This document shows, piece by piece, positions 34,274 to 42,543 of a DNA stretch of 64,000 nt (position 1 is its first letter; each line of letters begins with the position of its first letter). Source of the DNA: an uncultured Clostridia bacterium (lineage in GTDB: Bacteria > Bacillota > Clostridia > TANB77 > CAG-508); NCBI GenBank assembly GCA_934155265.1, contig CAKPGU010000003.1, positions 85,903 to 149,902 of the forward strand, in the 5' to 3' direction. The notes under the pieces were generated by a model. The model ran no database searches, had not been told where the DNA came from, and saw only the letters and a program-made list of their open reading frames with translations. The translations under genes and the position numbers were made by a program.

Positions 34274-34861
34274 ATGGAGAAAAAATTGCGGGAACAAGTA
34301 GAAGAGTTTTTCGAATACAATAAAGAAATAGGGCAATTATGTGCTGAAAACTTTAAAGAAAAGAAAGAAAAAGATATAGTCTTGTTTTGGATTAGATGTA
34401 TAAATTTTGAAATATATTTTAAACAAGGACTAGGAAGGTTTCAGTACAACTCTTCAAATTTATCTTATGGAATTGAAGGAACAAAACTAGATATTAAACA
34501 ATTAACAGAAGAACAATTTCAAGAAATTCTTGATTTTTATTTAAAGAAAGGATATAAACTTAATTACTTAGATGATACTGTAACAGAACATCCAAAAGTC
34601 ATTGTTATAAAATGGGATGAATATGAAAAGCAAACAATAGATGATAAAAAATATATTTTAAGATTTAAGAAAAATAAATTAAAAAAACTGTATAGTATCA
34701 ATAAAAAAGAAAATAACTGTTTAAAATCTTTTTGGTATTCAGTTAAAGATTTCTATTGGTATTTATTTTTGAATCATAGCTATTGTTTAAATGCAATGAA
34801 ACAAAATAGAAAAACGAGAAAGTCAAAAAAGGTAATTGAAAAAAGAAAAAACAAGAATTAA
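34274..34861 (+). CDS. Hypothetical protein with basic C terminus
   Basis: A 195-residue soluble protein. The N-terminal part is acidic and helical (EQVEEFFEYNKEIGQLCAEN). The middle has aromatic-rich strands with a K-W-DEYEKQ stretch, and the last 25 residues are strongly basic (KQNRKTRKSKKVIEKRKNKN), which could bind nucleic acid. No family recognised. AAGGAGGAAAAAT gives a clear start. A terminator lies about 50 bases after the stop. Confidence 0.6.
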   Translation: MEKKLREQVEEFFEYNKEIGQLCAENFKEKKEKDIVLFWIRCINFEIYFKQGLGRFQYNSSNLSYGIEGTKLDIKQLTEEQFQEILDFYLKKGYKLNYLDDTVTEHPKVIVIKWDEYEKQTIDDKKYILRFKKNKLKKLYSINKKENNCLKSFWYSVKDFYWYLFLNHSYCLNAMKQNRKTRKSKKVIEKRKNKN

Positions 34862-34913
34862 AAGTTCCAGAACTTCAATAATTTAAAGACAGAATTTGTC
34901 GATTATTAATACT

Positions 34914-34959
34914 AAAAAAACATATATTAGATCAATATGATTTTGTATATGTTTTTTTG
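34914..34959 (+). terminator. Terminator before the 746-aa gene
   Basis: AAAAAAACATATA (34914-34926) pairs with TATATGTTTTTTT (34946-34958); the T run belongs to the right arm. The promoter of the following gene overlaps its end. Confidence 0.75.
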
Positions 34960-34986
34960 TCTTTTAGAAATGTTTTGTGTTATAAT
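34957..34986 (+). promoter_or_regulatory. SigA-type extended -10 promoter
   Basis: TTGTCT (34957-34962), 18-base spacer ending in TGT, and TATAAT (34981-34986): an extended -10 element. It is 45 bases before the ATG of the 746-residue protein gene. Confidence 0.6.
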
Positions 34987-35030
34987 ATTTGTATAGCAAA
35001 AGAAAAATAAAATGTAAAAGGGGATGGAAT

Positions 35031-37271
35031 ATGAAAGATTTAATTTTAAATCCACAAACAGATGATGAAATTGAAGTTGAATATAGTATAGAATATCCAA
35101 CTAAAAAGTTATTAGGAGGGGATACTAGTAAAACAAAAGAATCATATTCAGAAATAATAAGTGCTGAAAGTAAAATTGAAACTTTTGAATTTGAACAAGG
35201 AATAACAGAATTTGATAAAACAAATTATTTACTATCAGCCGCTTCTGGATTATTATCAGGACTATTAAATGTGTTTTGGAGTAAAGAGTTTGACTTAACT
35301 GAGGCGCAAAACTGGGGAAAAGAAAAAATAGAAAAACTAGTATGCAAAACAGCAAAAATGCAAGGATGCAAAAAAGAAGATTTAAGTAGTGCAATAGCTT
35401 TCTTAGAAAAGAAATTTCCTATTGTTGCAGATAAACTTACAAATGATTATGGAGGAGGATACTCACATCATTTAAGAGATTTTTCACATCATCCAACAAT
35501 ATTAGGATTAATAGCATCAATACTAAATCAATATCATATTGGAATTGGTACTGATACAAATGGAAATTTAAAAATAATTCCAATAGAAGATAATCCTTAT
35601 ATTGGAAAAAACTTTGAAGAAAAAATCTTTAATGGAGTTATAATGTGGGTATTGCATCTTGTAAGTGATATGGCTGGTTCTAGTTTAAACCCTGGAAAGG
35701 GAACAGGGATACCTGGACCAATACTATCATTTTTTAAGGAAATATCTACAATGCCAATAATAAAAGATATCAAAACGAAATATAAAGATGATGAAATAAC
35801 TTTATCAGTATTTATTTCAAAATTATTTAATGGTACTTATTTTAAAGATGAAAATAATAATCCAATTAGAATTGACCTGAGAACAGAAATAGGAGTTTTA
35901 GCATTTCAAAGTAAATCTGTATTAATTAATGAATGTATTGTAAGAGCGATGTATACATTAAGAAATTTGTATAAACAAATTCAATTAAAAAATGTAGAAA
36001 CAATAAAAGATTTAAGAAAATTAAATGTAAAAGAAATATTACCATTTAACTCTAGATCATTAACAAGAATGTTAACAATTTCACATGGTGTATTTGTCTT
36101 AGTTGATTTATCAAAAGCTGCAATAAAATCAGGTGGAAAAGATTTTGCTAAATTTTTCTTAAACATTAATTATGTTGGTATAGGACGATTTGTATTTGCA
36201 TGTAAAGCTGATGCAGGATATATAGAAGAGGAAGCAAGAAAAGGCATAGAAGAATTTATAAAAAAACATACTAAAAAAACAAAAATTATATTTGACTTTA
36301 AATTATTATCATTAACAGAAGAACAAATGAAGATTTTACATTCTTTAGAATTACAAAAAATATATTATGATATATCTTTTGCCAAGAAAGACAAAGAGAG
36401 CAAAAGCAATTGGTGTAAAAAATGGAAAGAACAAATTATAGCTAAATTAAATAAAGACAATACATATTTTATTGAAGATTCAAAAGAGTTATATAATATA
36501 ATTAATAATTCATTAAATACATCAAATGATTATTGGGTATATTTAATTGGAATAGAATTATATTTATTTAAACCATATTTTAAATTAGATTCAAGTGATA
36601 AAAAAATAAGATTAAATACTAAATATTGTCAAGATGTTTTTGCAAAACAACAACACTGTTTATCAATAAATGAATTTAATAATCTAATAAAGACATATAA
36701 TAACTTTTATAAAAATGTTTTACAAAATAAAAGGACAAAAACTATTGTTGGAATTTCTACAACTGCTGTTGCAACGGCAATTACAGGGGGATTAGGTTGG
36801 GCATTTGCACCTCAAATTGCAACAATAATAGCTGGAGATGCAGTAGCAGGATTATCTGGAGCAGCTTTAACAAGTGCAAGTCTAGCTTTCGTTGGAGGAG
36901 GTTCACTTGCTGCTGGAGGCTTAGGCATGGCTGGTGGAACTGCTATTCTTACTGGAGGAGGAGCTCTTATTGGACTTGCTAGTTCTAGTGCTACAACATT
37001 TGCCAATGTAATAACAAATGTATCAAATACATTTATTTTGGAAGAATGTGCTAAATTACTTACATATTGTAAATGTTGGCTTATTGAAAAATGTAACGAT
37101 ATTGAAAATGTTCATAAAATTCAAGAATGTATAGAACAAACAATTTTCCAATTGGAAGAAAAATATTCAAGTGAAGTAAACAAAGATTCGATGAAACAAT
37201 TAAAAACAAATATAAAATATCTAAAAAAATGTAATAAAGCATTAGAAGATATGATAAATAAAAATATATAA
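35031..37271 (+). CDS. Large unrecognised protein with H/D cluster and glycine-rich hydrophobic tail
   Basis: A 746-residue protein I cannot assign. An in-frame TTG (34989) is rejected because ATG 35031 has AAAGGGGATGG upstream. A possible metal site lies at HHLRDFSHHP (His146-His147-x2-Asp150-x2-His153-His154), followed by GLIASILNQYHIGIGTD and later HLVSDMAGS (His209, Asp213). This H/D spacing is hydrolase-like. Residues about 575-665 are extremely Gly/Ala-rich and hydrophobic (GGGSLAAGGLGMAGG and similar), like a membrane-inserting glycine zipper. A charged helical C terminus follows. The gene is linked by 22 bases to a multispan membrane protein. It could be an effector of a defence or toxin system; that is inference. 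Confidence 0.65.
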   Translation: MKDLILNPQTDDEIEVEYSIEYPTKKLLGGDTSKTKESYSEIISAESKIETFEFEQGITEFDKTNYLLSAASGLLSGLLNVFWSKEFDLTEAQNWGKEKIEKLVCKTAKMQGCKKEDLSSAIAFLEKKFPIVADKLTNDYGGGYSHHLRDFSHHPTILGLIASILNQYHIGIGTDTNGNLKIIPIEDNPYIGKNFEEKIFNGVIMWVLHLVSDMAGSSLNPGKGTGIPGPILSFFKEISTMPIIKDIKTKYKDDEITLSVFISKLFNGTYFKDENNNPIRIDLRTEIGVLAFQSKSVLINECIVRAMYTLRNLYKQIQLKNVETIKDLRKLNVKEILPFNSRSLTRMLTISHGVFVLVDLSKAAIKSGGKDFAKFFLNINYVGIGRFVFACKADAGYIEEEARKGIEEFIKKHTKKTKIIFDFKLLSLTEEQMKILHSLELQKIYYDISFAKKDKESKSNWCKKWKEQIIAKLNKDNTYFIEDSKELYNIINNSLNTSNDYWVYLIGIELYLFKPYFKLDSSDKKIRLNTKYCQDVFAKQQHCLSINEFNNLIKTYNNFYKNVLQNKRTKTIVGISTTAVATAITGGLGWAFAPQIATIIAGDAVAGLSGAALTSASLAFVGGGSLAAGGLGMAGGTAILTGGGALIGLASSSATTFANVITNVSNTFILEECAKLLTYCKCWLIEKCNDIENVHKIQECIEQTIFQLEEKYSSEVNKDSMKQLKTNIKYLKKCNKALEDMINKNI

Positions 37272-37293
37272 AGAAATAAAAGGAGTGTAAATT

Positions 37294-38133
37294 ATGAAAA
37301 CAATTCAACCAATATATAAAAATATAATAGCTACAATTGTAGCAATAATAATAGCATTGGTATCAATATTTGCAGTTGCACCATTAACAAAATCATATAA
37401 GTTTCACAGTAATTCAATCCAAGCTTTAGACAATAAAAAAGTTACAGTAACTGAATTAACAGTTGCAGCAGTGGGAGTATCAACAGCACTTGCAGCCATT
37501 CCAGGAGATGCAACTACACCATTATCAAACCAAATAATGGATTTAAGCTCGTATTTACTTATAGTTATCGGAGTAATATTCTTAGAGAAAATCCTTTTAA
37601 CATTAACTGGATATGTGTCATTTACTTTTTTAATACCAATAGCTTGTTTGTTATATTGCATATACATCTATGCTAAAAAAGATATACTAAAAAAATTATC
37701 AATAAAATTATTTACATTTGGAATTATATTATTTTTAGTCGTACCAATTAGTGTTCAGACAAGTAATTTAATTGAAAATACATATAATGAGACAATTGAA
37801 AATGCTAAGAATACGGAAATTACATCAAATGATAAAACAAATACAGATACAAATGATAATAGTGAAGAAAATGGATTTCTTTCTAAATTTAAAAATAACA
37901 TATCTAATTTAGGTGAAAATGTTTCAGAATTAGTAAATAAAGGTGAGAAGGAATTAAGTAAATTTATAGATGCTATTGCTGTATTATTAATTACATCATG
38001 TGTTATTCCAATTATTGTTTTAATATTCTTAGTATGGATAGTTAAAATTATATTTGGTGTAAAAATTTCAGTTCCAGATATTAATAAAAATAAAAAGATA
38101 GAAGATAAAGAAAAAATTTCACAAAATACTTGA
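37294..38133 (+). CDS. Hypothetical multispan membrane protein, partner of the 746-aa protein
   Basis: A 279-residue protein with an N-terminal span (about 7-28), an extracytoplasmic loop, three spans (about 88-108, 110-128, 138-158), a long Asn/Thr/Glu-rich hydrophilic stretch (about 160-220) and a last span (about 225-256). AAAGGAGTG precedes the ATG. It is cotranscribed with the large upstream gene. No family recognised. Confidence 0.6.
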   Translation: MKTIQPIYKNIIATIVAIIIALVSIFAVAPLTKSYKFHSNSIQALDNKKVTVTELTVAAVGVSTALAAIPGDATTPLSNQIMDLSSYLLIVIGVIFLEKILLTLTGYVSFTFLIPIACLLYCIYIYAKKDILKKLSIKLFTFGIILFLVVPISVQTSNLIENTYNETIENAKNTEITSNDKTNTDTNDNSEENGFLSKFKNNISNLGENVSELVNKGEKELSKFIDAIAVLLITSCVIPIIVLIFLVWIVKIIFGVKISVPDINKNKKIEDKEKISQNT

Positions 38134-38160
38134 CTTAAACCCCACTCTAAGTGATATGAT
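38130..38160 (+). promoter_or_regulatory. MerR-type promoter/operator
   Basis: TTGACT (38130-38135), a 19-base spacer and TATGAT (38155-38160), with the dyad ACTTAAACCCCACTCTAAGT. The same spacing and half-sites occur at 16848-16878. It overlaps the stop of the membrane protein gene and reads toward the DUF362 gene. Confidence 0.7.
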
Positions 38161-38185
38161 GTAGAAAAAATAAGGAAGAGTAAAA

Positions 38186-38218
38186 ATGTCATATTTAGGA
38201 GAAGATATAAAAAATATG
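38186..38218 (+). pseudogene. Aldo-keto reductase start remnant
   Basis: ATG 38186, after AAGGAAGAG, opens MSYLGEDIKNM, which resembles the usual YLGE(N/D)IPKLGFG opening of clostridial aldo-keto reductases, then runs out of family sequence into the ribosome site of the DUF362 gene. It suggests a deletion that put DUF362 behind a reductase promoter. Short, so uncertain. Confidence 0.45.
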
Positions 38219-38234
38219 GAAAGGAAAGATAGAA

Positions 38235-39119
38235 ATGGAAAAATCAAAAGTTTATTTTACAAAAGAAATTACACCAGAAAGTGTAGTAAAAATGTATGAA
38301 ACTTTAGGAGTAAAATTGCCAGGAAAAGTGGCAGTAAAATTACACTCAGGAGAACAAGGAAATCAAAATTATATCAGACCTGAATTTGTAAAAGCAATTG
38401 TAGAAAAAGTAAATGGAACAGTTGTAGAATGTAATACAGCATATGGCGGAGCAAGAAATACAACTGAAAAACATGAGAAATTAATGGAAGAACATGGATG
38501 GCCAAAATATTTTGATGTAGATATAATGGATTCAGAAGGAGATGACTTAGAATTAGACATCCCTAATGGAAAAGTAATTAAGAAAAATTATGTTGGAAAA
38601 CATATTCAAAATTATGATTCAATGTTAGTATTATCCCACTTTAAAGGACATCCTATGGGAGGATATGGAGGAGCTTTAAAGCAATTATCAATTGGATGTG
38701 GCTCTTCAGAAGGAAAATCTTGGATACATTCAGCAGGTGTAACAAGAGATCAAGAAAAATTATGGGACAACTTACCAGAGCAAAATAAATTCTTAGAGGC
38801 TATGGCAGATGCAGCATCATCAGTTCACAATCTATTTAAAGACAAAATTGTATATATAAATGTTATGTGTAATATGTCAGTCGACTGTGACTGTTGTGCT
38901 GTTGCAGAAGACCCTTGTATGAAAGATGTTGGAATCCTTGCAAGTACAGACCCAATCGCAGTAGATCAAGCATGCATAGATATTGTATATAATTCAAAAG
39001 ATCCAGGAAGAGATCATTTTGTAGCCAGAGTTGAAAGACAAAATGGAGTTCATACAATAGAAGCTGCTGCTGAACTTGGATTTGGTTCAAGAAAATATGA
39101 ATTAATAAACATTGACTAA
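38235..39119 (+). CDS. DUF362 domain protein
   Basis: A 294-residue cytosolic protein of the DUF362 family, which occurs alone or fused to ferredoxin domains. Typical segments: KVAVKLHSGEQGNQNYIRPEF, VVECNTAYGGARNTTEKH, LVLSHFKGHPMGGYGGALKQLSIGCGSSEGK and ILASTDPIAVDQACIDIVY. The short Cys cluster CDCCAVAEDPC could hold a metal or iron-sulfur cluster; no 4Fe-4S ferredoxin domain is attached. The function of the family is unknown. AAGGAAAGATAGAA precedes the ATG. It is now under a MerR-type promoter. Confidence 0.9.
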   Translation: MEKSKVYFTKEITPESVVKMYETLGVKLPGKVAVKLHSGEQGNQNYIRPEFVKAIVEKVNGTVVECNTAYGGARNTTEKHEKLMEEHGWPKYFDVDIMDSEGDDLELDIPNGKVIKKNYVGKHIQNYDSMLVLSHFKGHPMGGYGGALKQLSIGCGSSEGKSWIHSAGVTRDQEKLWDNLPEQNKFLEAMADAASSVHNLFKDKIVYINVMCNMSVDCDCCAVAEDPCMKDVGILASTDPIAVDQACIDIVYNSKDPGRDHFVARVERQNGVHTIEAAAELGFGSRKYELINID

Positions 39120-39167
39120 GAAACAATATATTATTAATTTATTTTTATGATAAGAGGTTGGAAAGAA

Positions 39168-39278
39168 ATGAAAACATTATATTTTGATTATTCATGTGGA
39201 ATAAGTGGAAATATGACACTTGGGGCATTAACTGAAATAATAGGAGACGAAAAATATTTAGTAAATGAACTTATCTAA
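39168..39278 (+). pseudogene. LarC-like (DUF111) N-terminal fragment
   Basis: ATG 39168 opens MKTLYFDYSCGISGNMTLGA, the standard start of LarC/DUF111 nickel-insertion proteins, then LTEIIGDEKYLVNELI and a stop. Only 36 codons of a roughly 400-codon gene remain; the rest is deleted. Confidence 0.65.
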
Positions 39279-39375
39279 AATCTTTTATAAACCAATAGTG
39301 TACAAAACTGTAAAAATATGGTATATTAATATGCAATGGGTAAAAATCAATATTAGAAAGGTAAGGTTATATACT

Positions 39376-39813
39376 ATGGAGAAAAAATTAGGAGCACGGT
39401 TACAGGATGTAAAGAAAGATCTAGAAAGAATTATTAATAAAGAAGTAGGTGATTCGACGGAAATTTTTATGGATAAAATTCATGTGCAATCTATTTTGGA
39501 AGATTGGATAACAGATGATATAGAAAATAAAGCAATAAGAGATATGGCAATAGAGGTTTATCTTGAACTTGCCCAAATAGATGTATATAAACAAGATAGA
39601 AAATATTATCCAAAAAGAATCTTTATTACATCATTAAAAAAATTTCTTCAAGTTGTCAATGAAGAACTTCCAAAAGAAGAAAGACTTGACAATTTGGAAG
39701 AAAAATTGCGAAATATCATTTCCTAATTATGACTATCATTCAGAGGAAAATATACAGGAAATGATACATTCTAACGCACGAGCAATTGCTCGACTTCTTG
39801 TAAATAAAAAATA
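39376..39813 (+). pseudogene. Hypothetical helical protein, C-terminal frameshift
   Basis: ATG 39376 opens a 116-residue, highly charged helical protein (KKLGARLQDVKKDLERIINK) that stops at 39724-39726. In another frame the text continues FPNYDYHSEENIQEMIHSNA then RAIARLLVNKK to a stop at 39811-39813. A one-base slip near 39717-39722 (ATCATTTCC) would join them into about 145 codons. The joined product reads as a coherent small protein, but I do not recognise it. An upstream in-frame ATG at 39265 lies in the LarC fragment and is unlikely. Confidence 0.5.
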
Positions 39814-39848
39814 GCCAATACCAAAGGATCAGTTGACAAAAAATGTAT

Positions 39849-39894
39849 AAATTAATCACTTCTACAAAAAATAAAAAGTAGAGGTGATTAATTT
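39849..39894 (+). promoter_or_regulatory. Long hairpin covering the splB ribosome site and start codon
   Basis: Left arm 39849-39865 (starts AATTAATC, ends TCTAC), A-rich 12-base loop, right arm 39878-39894. There are 17 pairs with one G-T wobble. The right arm contains the Shine-Dalgarno AGAGGTG and the first bases of the TTG start. When folded, it would block translation of spore photoproduct lyase. It may be a terminator for the gene upstream or a genuine translational control. Confidence 0.75.
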
Positions 39895-40891
39895 GTTTAT
39901 ACCAGACAGAATATATTGCGAAGATGGAATAGAAAATTATGAATTGGGAAAAGAATTATTAGAAAAATATAAAGATGTTCCAAAAACAATGATAGATAAT
40001 CATAATAATATTGAAGAAATGAGAAAAAAAGAAAATTCTGAATTTGCAAAAATGAAAAGAAATTTAATAATAGGAACACGAAAGACACATAAATATGCTC
40101 CAAATGCTAAAATATCTAATTTTTTAGTACCATATACATCATCAGGTTGTATTGCAGCATGTATGTATTGTTATTTAGTATGTAATTACAATAAATGTGC
40201 ATATTTAAGATTATTTGTAAATAGAGAACAGATGTTAGACAAAATAATAAAAACGGCAAACAATGCTGAAGAAGATTATGTATTTGAAATAGGAAGTAAT
40301 AGTGATTTAATATTAGAAAACACAATAACAAATAATTTAGTATGGACAATAGAAAATTTTAAAAAATCTCCAAAAGGTAAATTAACATTCCCAACAAAAT
40401 TTGATATGGTAGACCCACTCTTAAATCTAGACCATCAAGGAAAAATGATAATAAGGATGAGTGTTAATCCAGCTGAAATTATAAATAAAGTTGAATTTGG
40501 AACATCAAGATTAAAACAAAGAATAGAAGCAATTAATAAACTTGTAGAAGCTGATTATGAAGTTGGAATATTAGTAGCACCTATAATTTTAGTTGATGAT
40601 TGGAAAAAGTTATATACAGAATTATTTGAAGAGTTATATCAACAACTAAGTAAAAAAACAAAAAAGAAAGTATTTTTTGAATTTATATTTATGACATATA
40701 GTTATATTCATAAAGCAATAAATACAGAAGCATTTCCAAATGCTATAGATTTATATAACAGAGAGATTATGGCAGTTAGAGGAAAAGGAAAATACACATA
40801 TAATCAATCAAGTAGGCAAGAAGGCGAACAATTTTTCAAGGACTTAATGAACAGATATTTTCCAAATAATAAAATAATATATTTTTCATGA
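39893..40891 (+). CDS. splB: Spore photoproduct lyase
   Basis: A 332-residue radical SAM enzyme that directly reverses the thymine dimer (spore photoproduct) in germinating spores. The cluster motif is C86-x3-C90-x2-C93 (SSGCIAACMYCYL), and the following YNKCAYLRLFVNREQM is a spore-lyase signature. The C terminus lies close to TYNQSSRQEG. The TTG at 39893 is preferred: AGAGGTG is 6 bases upstream, and known SplB proteins start MFIP. An alternative GTG at 39884 lies in the ribosome site. It confirms a spore former. Confidence 0.93.
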   Translation: MFIPDRIYCEDGIENYELGKELLEKYKDVPKTMIDNHNNIEEMRKKENSEFAKMKRNLIIGTRKTHKYAPNAKISNFLVPYTSSGCIAACMYCYLVCNYNKCAYLRLFVNREQMLDKIIKTANNAEEDYVFEIGSNSDLILENTITNNLVWTIENFKKSPKGKLTFPTKFDMVDPLLNLDHQGKMIIRMSVNPAEIINKVEFGTSRLKQRIEAINKLVEADYEVGILVAPIILVDDWKKLYTELFEELYQQLSKKTKKKVFFEFIFMTYSYIHKAINTEAFPNAIDLYNREIMAVRGKGKYTYNQSSRQEGEQFFKDLMNRYFPNNKIIYFS

Positions 40892-40898
40892 TTTGTGC

Positions 40899-40936
40899 AA
40901 ACGAATGTTTACAAAATAAATAAAAGGATGTATAAT
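40899..40936 (+). promoter_or_regulatory. SOS-type promoter with LexA-like dyad upstream of the Y-family polymerase
   Basis: AAAC-GAAT-GTTT (40899-40910) is a variant of the Gram-positive LexA box (GAAC-n4-GTTC). It overlaps the -35 TTTACA (40908-40913); a 17-base spacer leads to a perfect TATAAT (40931-40936). Regulation by LexA is inference. Confidence 0.55.
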
Positions 40937-40956
40937 AGGAAATGTGGAGGTGATTT

Positions 40957-42459
40957 ATGATGAGTATATATTGTTGTATAGATTTAAAAAGTTTTTATGC
41001 TTCAGTAGAATGTATAGAAAGAAAACTTAATCCATTACAAACTAATCTAGTTGTAGCAGATAGAGCAAGAACAGAAAAAACAATATGTCTCGCAGTAAGT
41101 CCTTCATTAAAAAGTTATGGAATACCTGGAAGAGCAAGATTATTTGAAGTTATACAAAAAGTAAATGAAGTAAATTTTCAAAGAAGATATAAAGCACCTA
41201 ATTATAAATTAGAAGGGAAATCATTTGATGATATAGAATTAAAGAAAAATCCTAAGTTAGCACTTGACTATATAGCAGCTCCACCACGAATGTCGCTTTA
41301 TATGAAATATAGTACAACAATATATGATATATATTTAAAATATGTAGCACCTGAAGATATTTATGCTTACTCTGTTGATGAAGTATTTTGTGATATAACA
41401 AATTATCTAAAAACAAGAAATATGACACCAAAACAGTTTGTTGCAACAATGATACAAGATGTTTATAAATCAACAGGAATAACTGCAACAGGTGGAATAG
41501 GAACAAATATGTATTTGGCTAAAATTGCTATGGATATAGGTGCAAAACATATTAAAGCAGATGAAAATGGTGTAAGAATTGCAGCTTTAGATGAAATGTC
41601 ATATAGAAAACTACTATGGAGTCATAGACCAATTACAGATTTTTGGAGGGTTGGAAAAGGATATGCAAAAAAACTTGAAGCACATGGTATATATACAATG
41701 GGAGATGTTGCAAGATGTTCAGTAGAAAATGAAGAATTATTATATAAGTTATTTGGAATAAATGCAGAATTTCTTATAGATCATAGTTGGGGATATGAAC
41801 CTTGTACAATGAAAGATATAAAAACATTTAAACCTGCTACAAATAGTATAAGTACAGGACAAGTATTACACTGTCCATATAATTATGAACAAACAAAGTT
41901 AATTGTAAAAGAAATGACAGATTTGCTTGTTTTAGATTTGGTCGAAAAACAATTAGTAACAAATCAAATTGTGCTAACAGTTGGCTATGATGTTGATAAT
42001 TTGATTGATCCTAATTTACGAAAATCATATAATGGAGAAATTACTACTGATAGATATGGTAGAAAGATTCCAAAACATGCACATGGTACTATCAATTTAA
42101 AAGAAAAGACATCTTCTACCAAACTTATTATGGAAGCGGTTGAAGAATTATATGATAGAATTATAAATAAGAATTTATTAGTAAGAAGAATTTATGTTGT
42201 TGCTAATAATGTTGTTAGTGAGTCTGAAATAGATAATAATAAACAAACTGAACAAATTAGTTTATTTGTTGATTATGAGAAACAAGAGAAGGAGCAAGAA
42301 GCGGAAAAGAAGAGAAGAGATGAAGAAAATAAGTTACAACATGCTATCATAGATATCAAAAATAAATATGGTAAAAATGCTATTTTAAAGGGTATGAATC
42401 TTGAAAAAGATGGTACAACTATTGAACGTAATGCTCAAATTGGCGGGCATAAAGAATAA
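40957..42459 (+). CDS. Y-family DNA polymerase (UmuC/UvrX-like)
   Basis: A 500-residue lesion-bypass polymerase. It has the palm motif CIDLKSFYASVEC with catalytic Asp, YSVDEVFCDIT with the second acidic pair, and TGGIGTNMYLAKIAMD for the HhH region, plus a little-finger domain and a charged C-terminal tail (about 440-500, KQEKEQEAEKKRRDEENK). It resembles the longer UmuC/UvrX group of Gram-positive bacteria and plasmids rather than DinB. GGAGGTG gives the start (ATG 40957 or 40960). The YolD-like gene downstream is its usual companion. Confidence 0.9.
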   Translation: MMSIYCCIDLKSFYASVECIERKLNPLQTNLVVADRARTEKTICLAVSPSLKSYGIPGRARLFEVIQKVNEVNFQRRYKAPNYKLEGKSFDDIELKKNPKLALDYIAAPPRMSLYMKYSTTIYDIYLKYVAPEDIYAYSVDEVFCDITNYLKTRNMTPKQFVATMIQDVYKSTGITATGGIGTNMYLAKIAMDIGAKHIKADENGVRIAALDEMSYRKLLWSHRPITDFWRVGKGYAKKLEAHGIYTMGDVARCSVENEELLYKLFGINAEFLIDHSWGYEPCTMKDIKTFKPATNSISTGQVLHCPYNYEQTKLIVKEMTDLLVLDLVEKQLVTNQIVLTVGYDVDNLIDPNLRKSYNGEITTDRYGRKIPKHAHGTINLKEKTSSTKLIMEAVEELYDRIINKNLLVRRIYVVANNVVSESEIDNNKQTEQISLFVDYEKQEKEQEAEKKRRDEENKLQHAIIDIKNKYGKNAILKGMNLEKDGTTIERNAQIGGHKE

Positions 42460-42543
42460 AATTCCCCAAAAGCTTATATTTCAAAGTTTTTTGGAAATTA
42501 ATTACAGAGTATTATTTTGAAACAGAAAGGAATGAAATTTAGA

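Noticed and set aside
36797..36982. Cys/Trp/Ser-rich 61-codon frame inside the 746-aa gene
   Set aside because: It is an out-of-frame reading of the Gly/Ala-rich segment; no start signal.
35031..37271. Calling the 746-aa protein a pore-forming toxin
   Set aside because: The glycine-rich hydrophobic segment suggests membrane insertion but nothing else in the sequence supports pore formation.
42517..42543. Upstream starts of the YolD-like gene
   Set aside because: TTG 42517 has no ribosome site, and the family homology begins at MGKYDD (42544).
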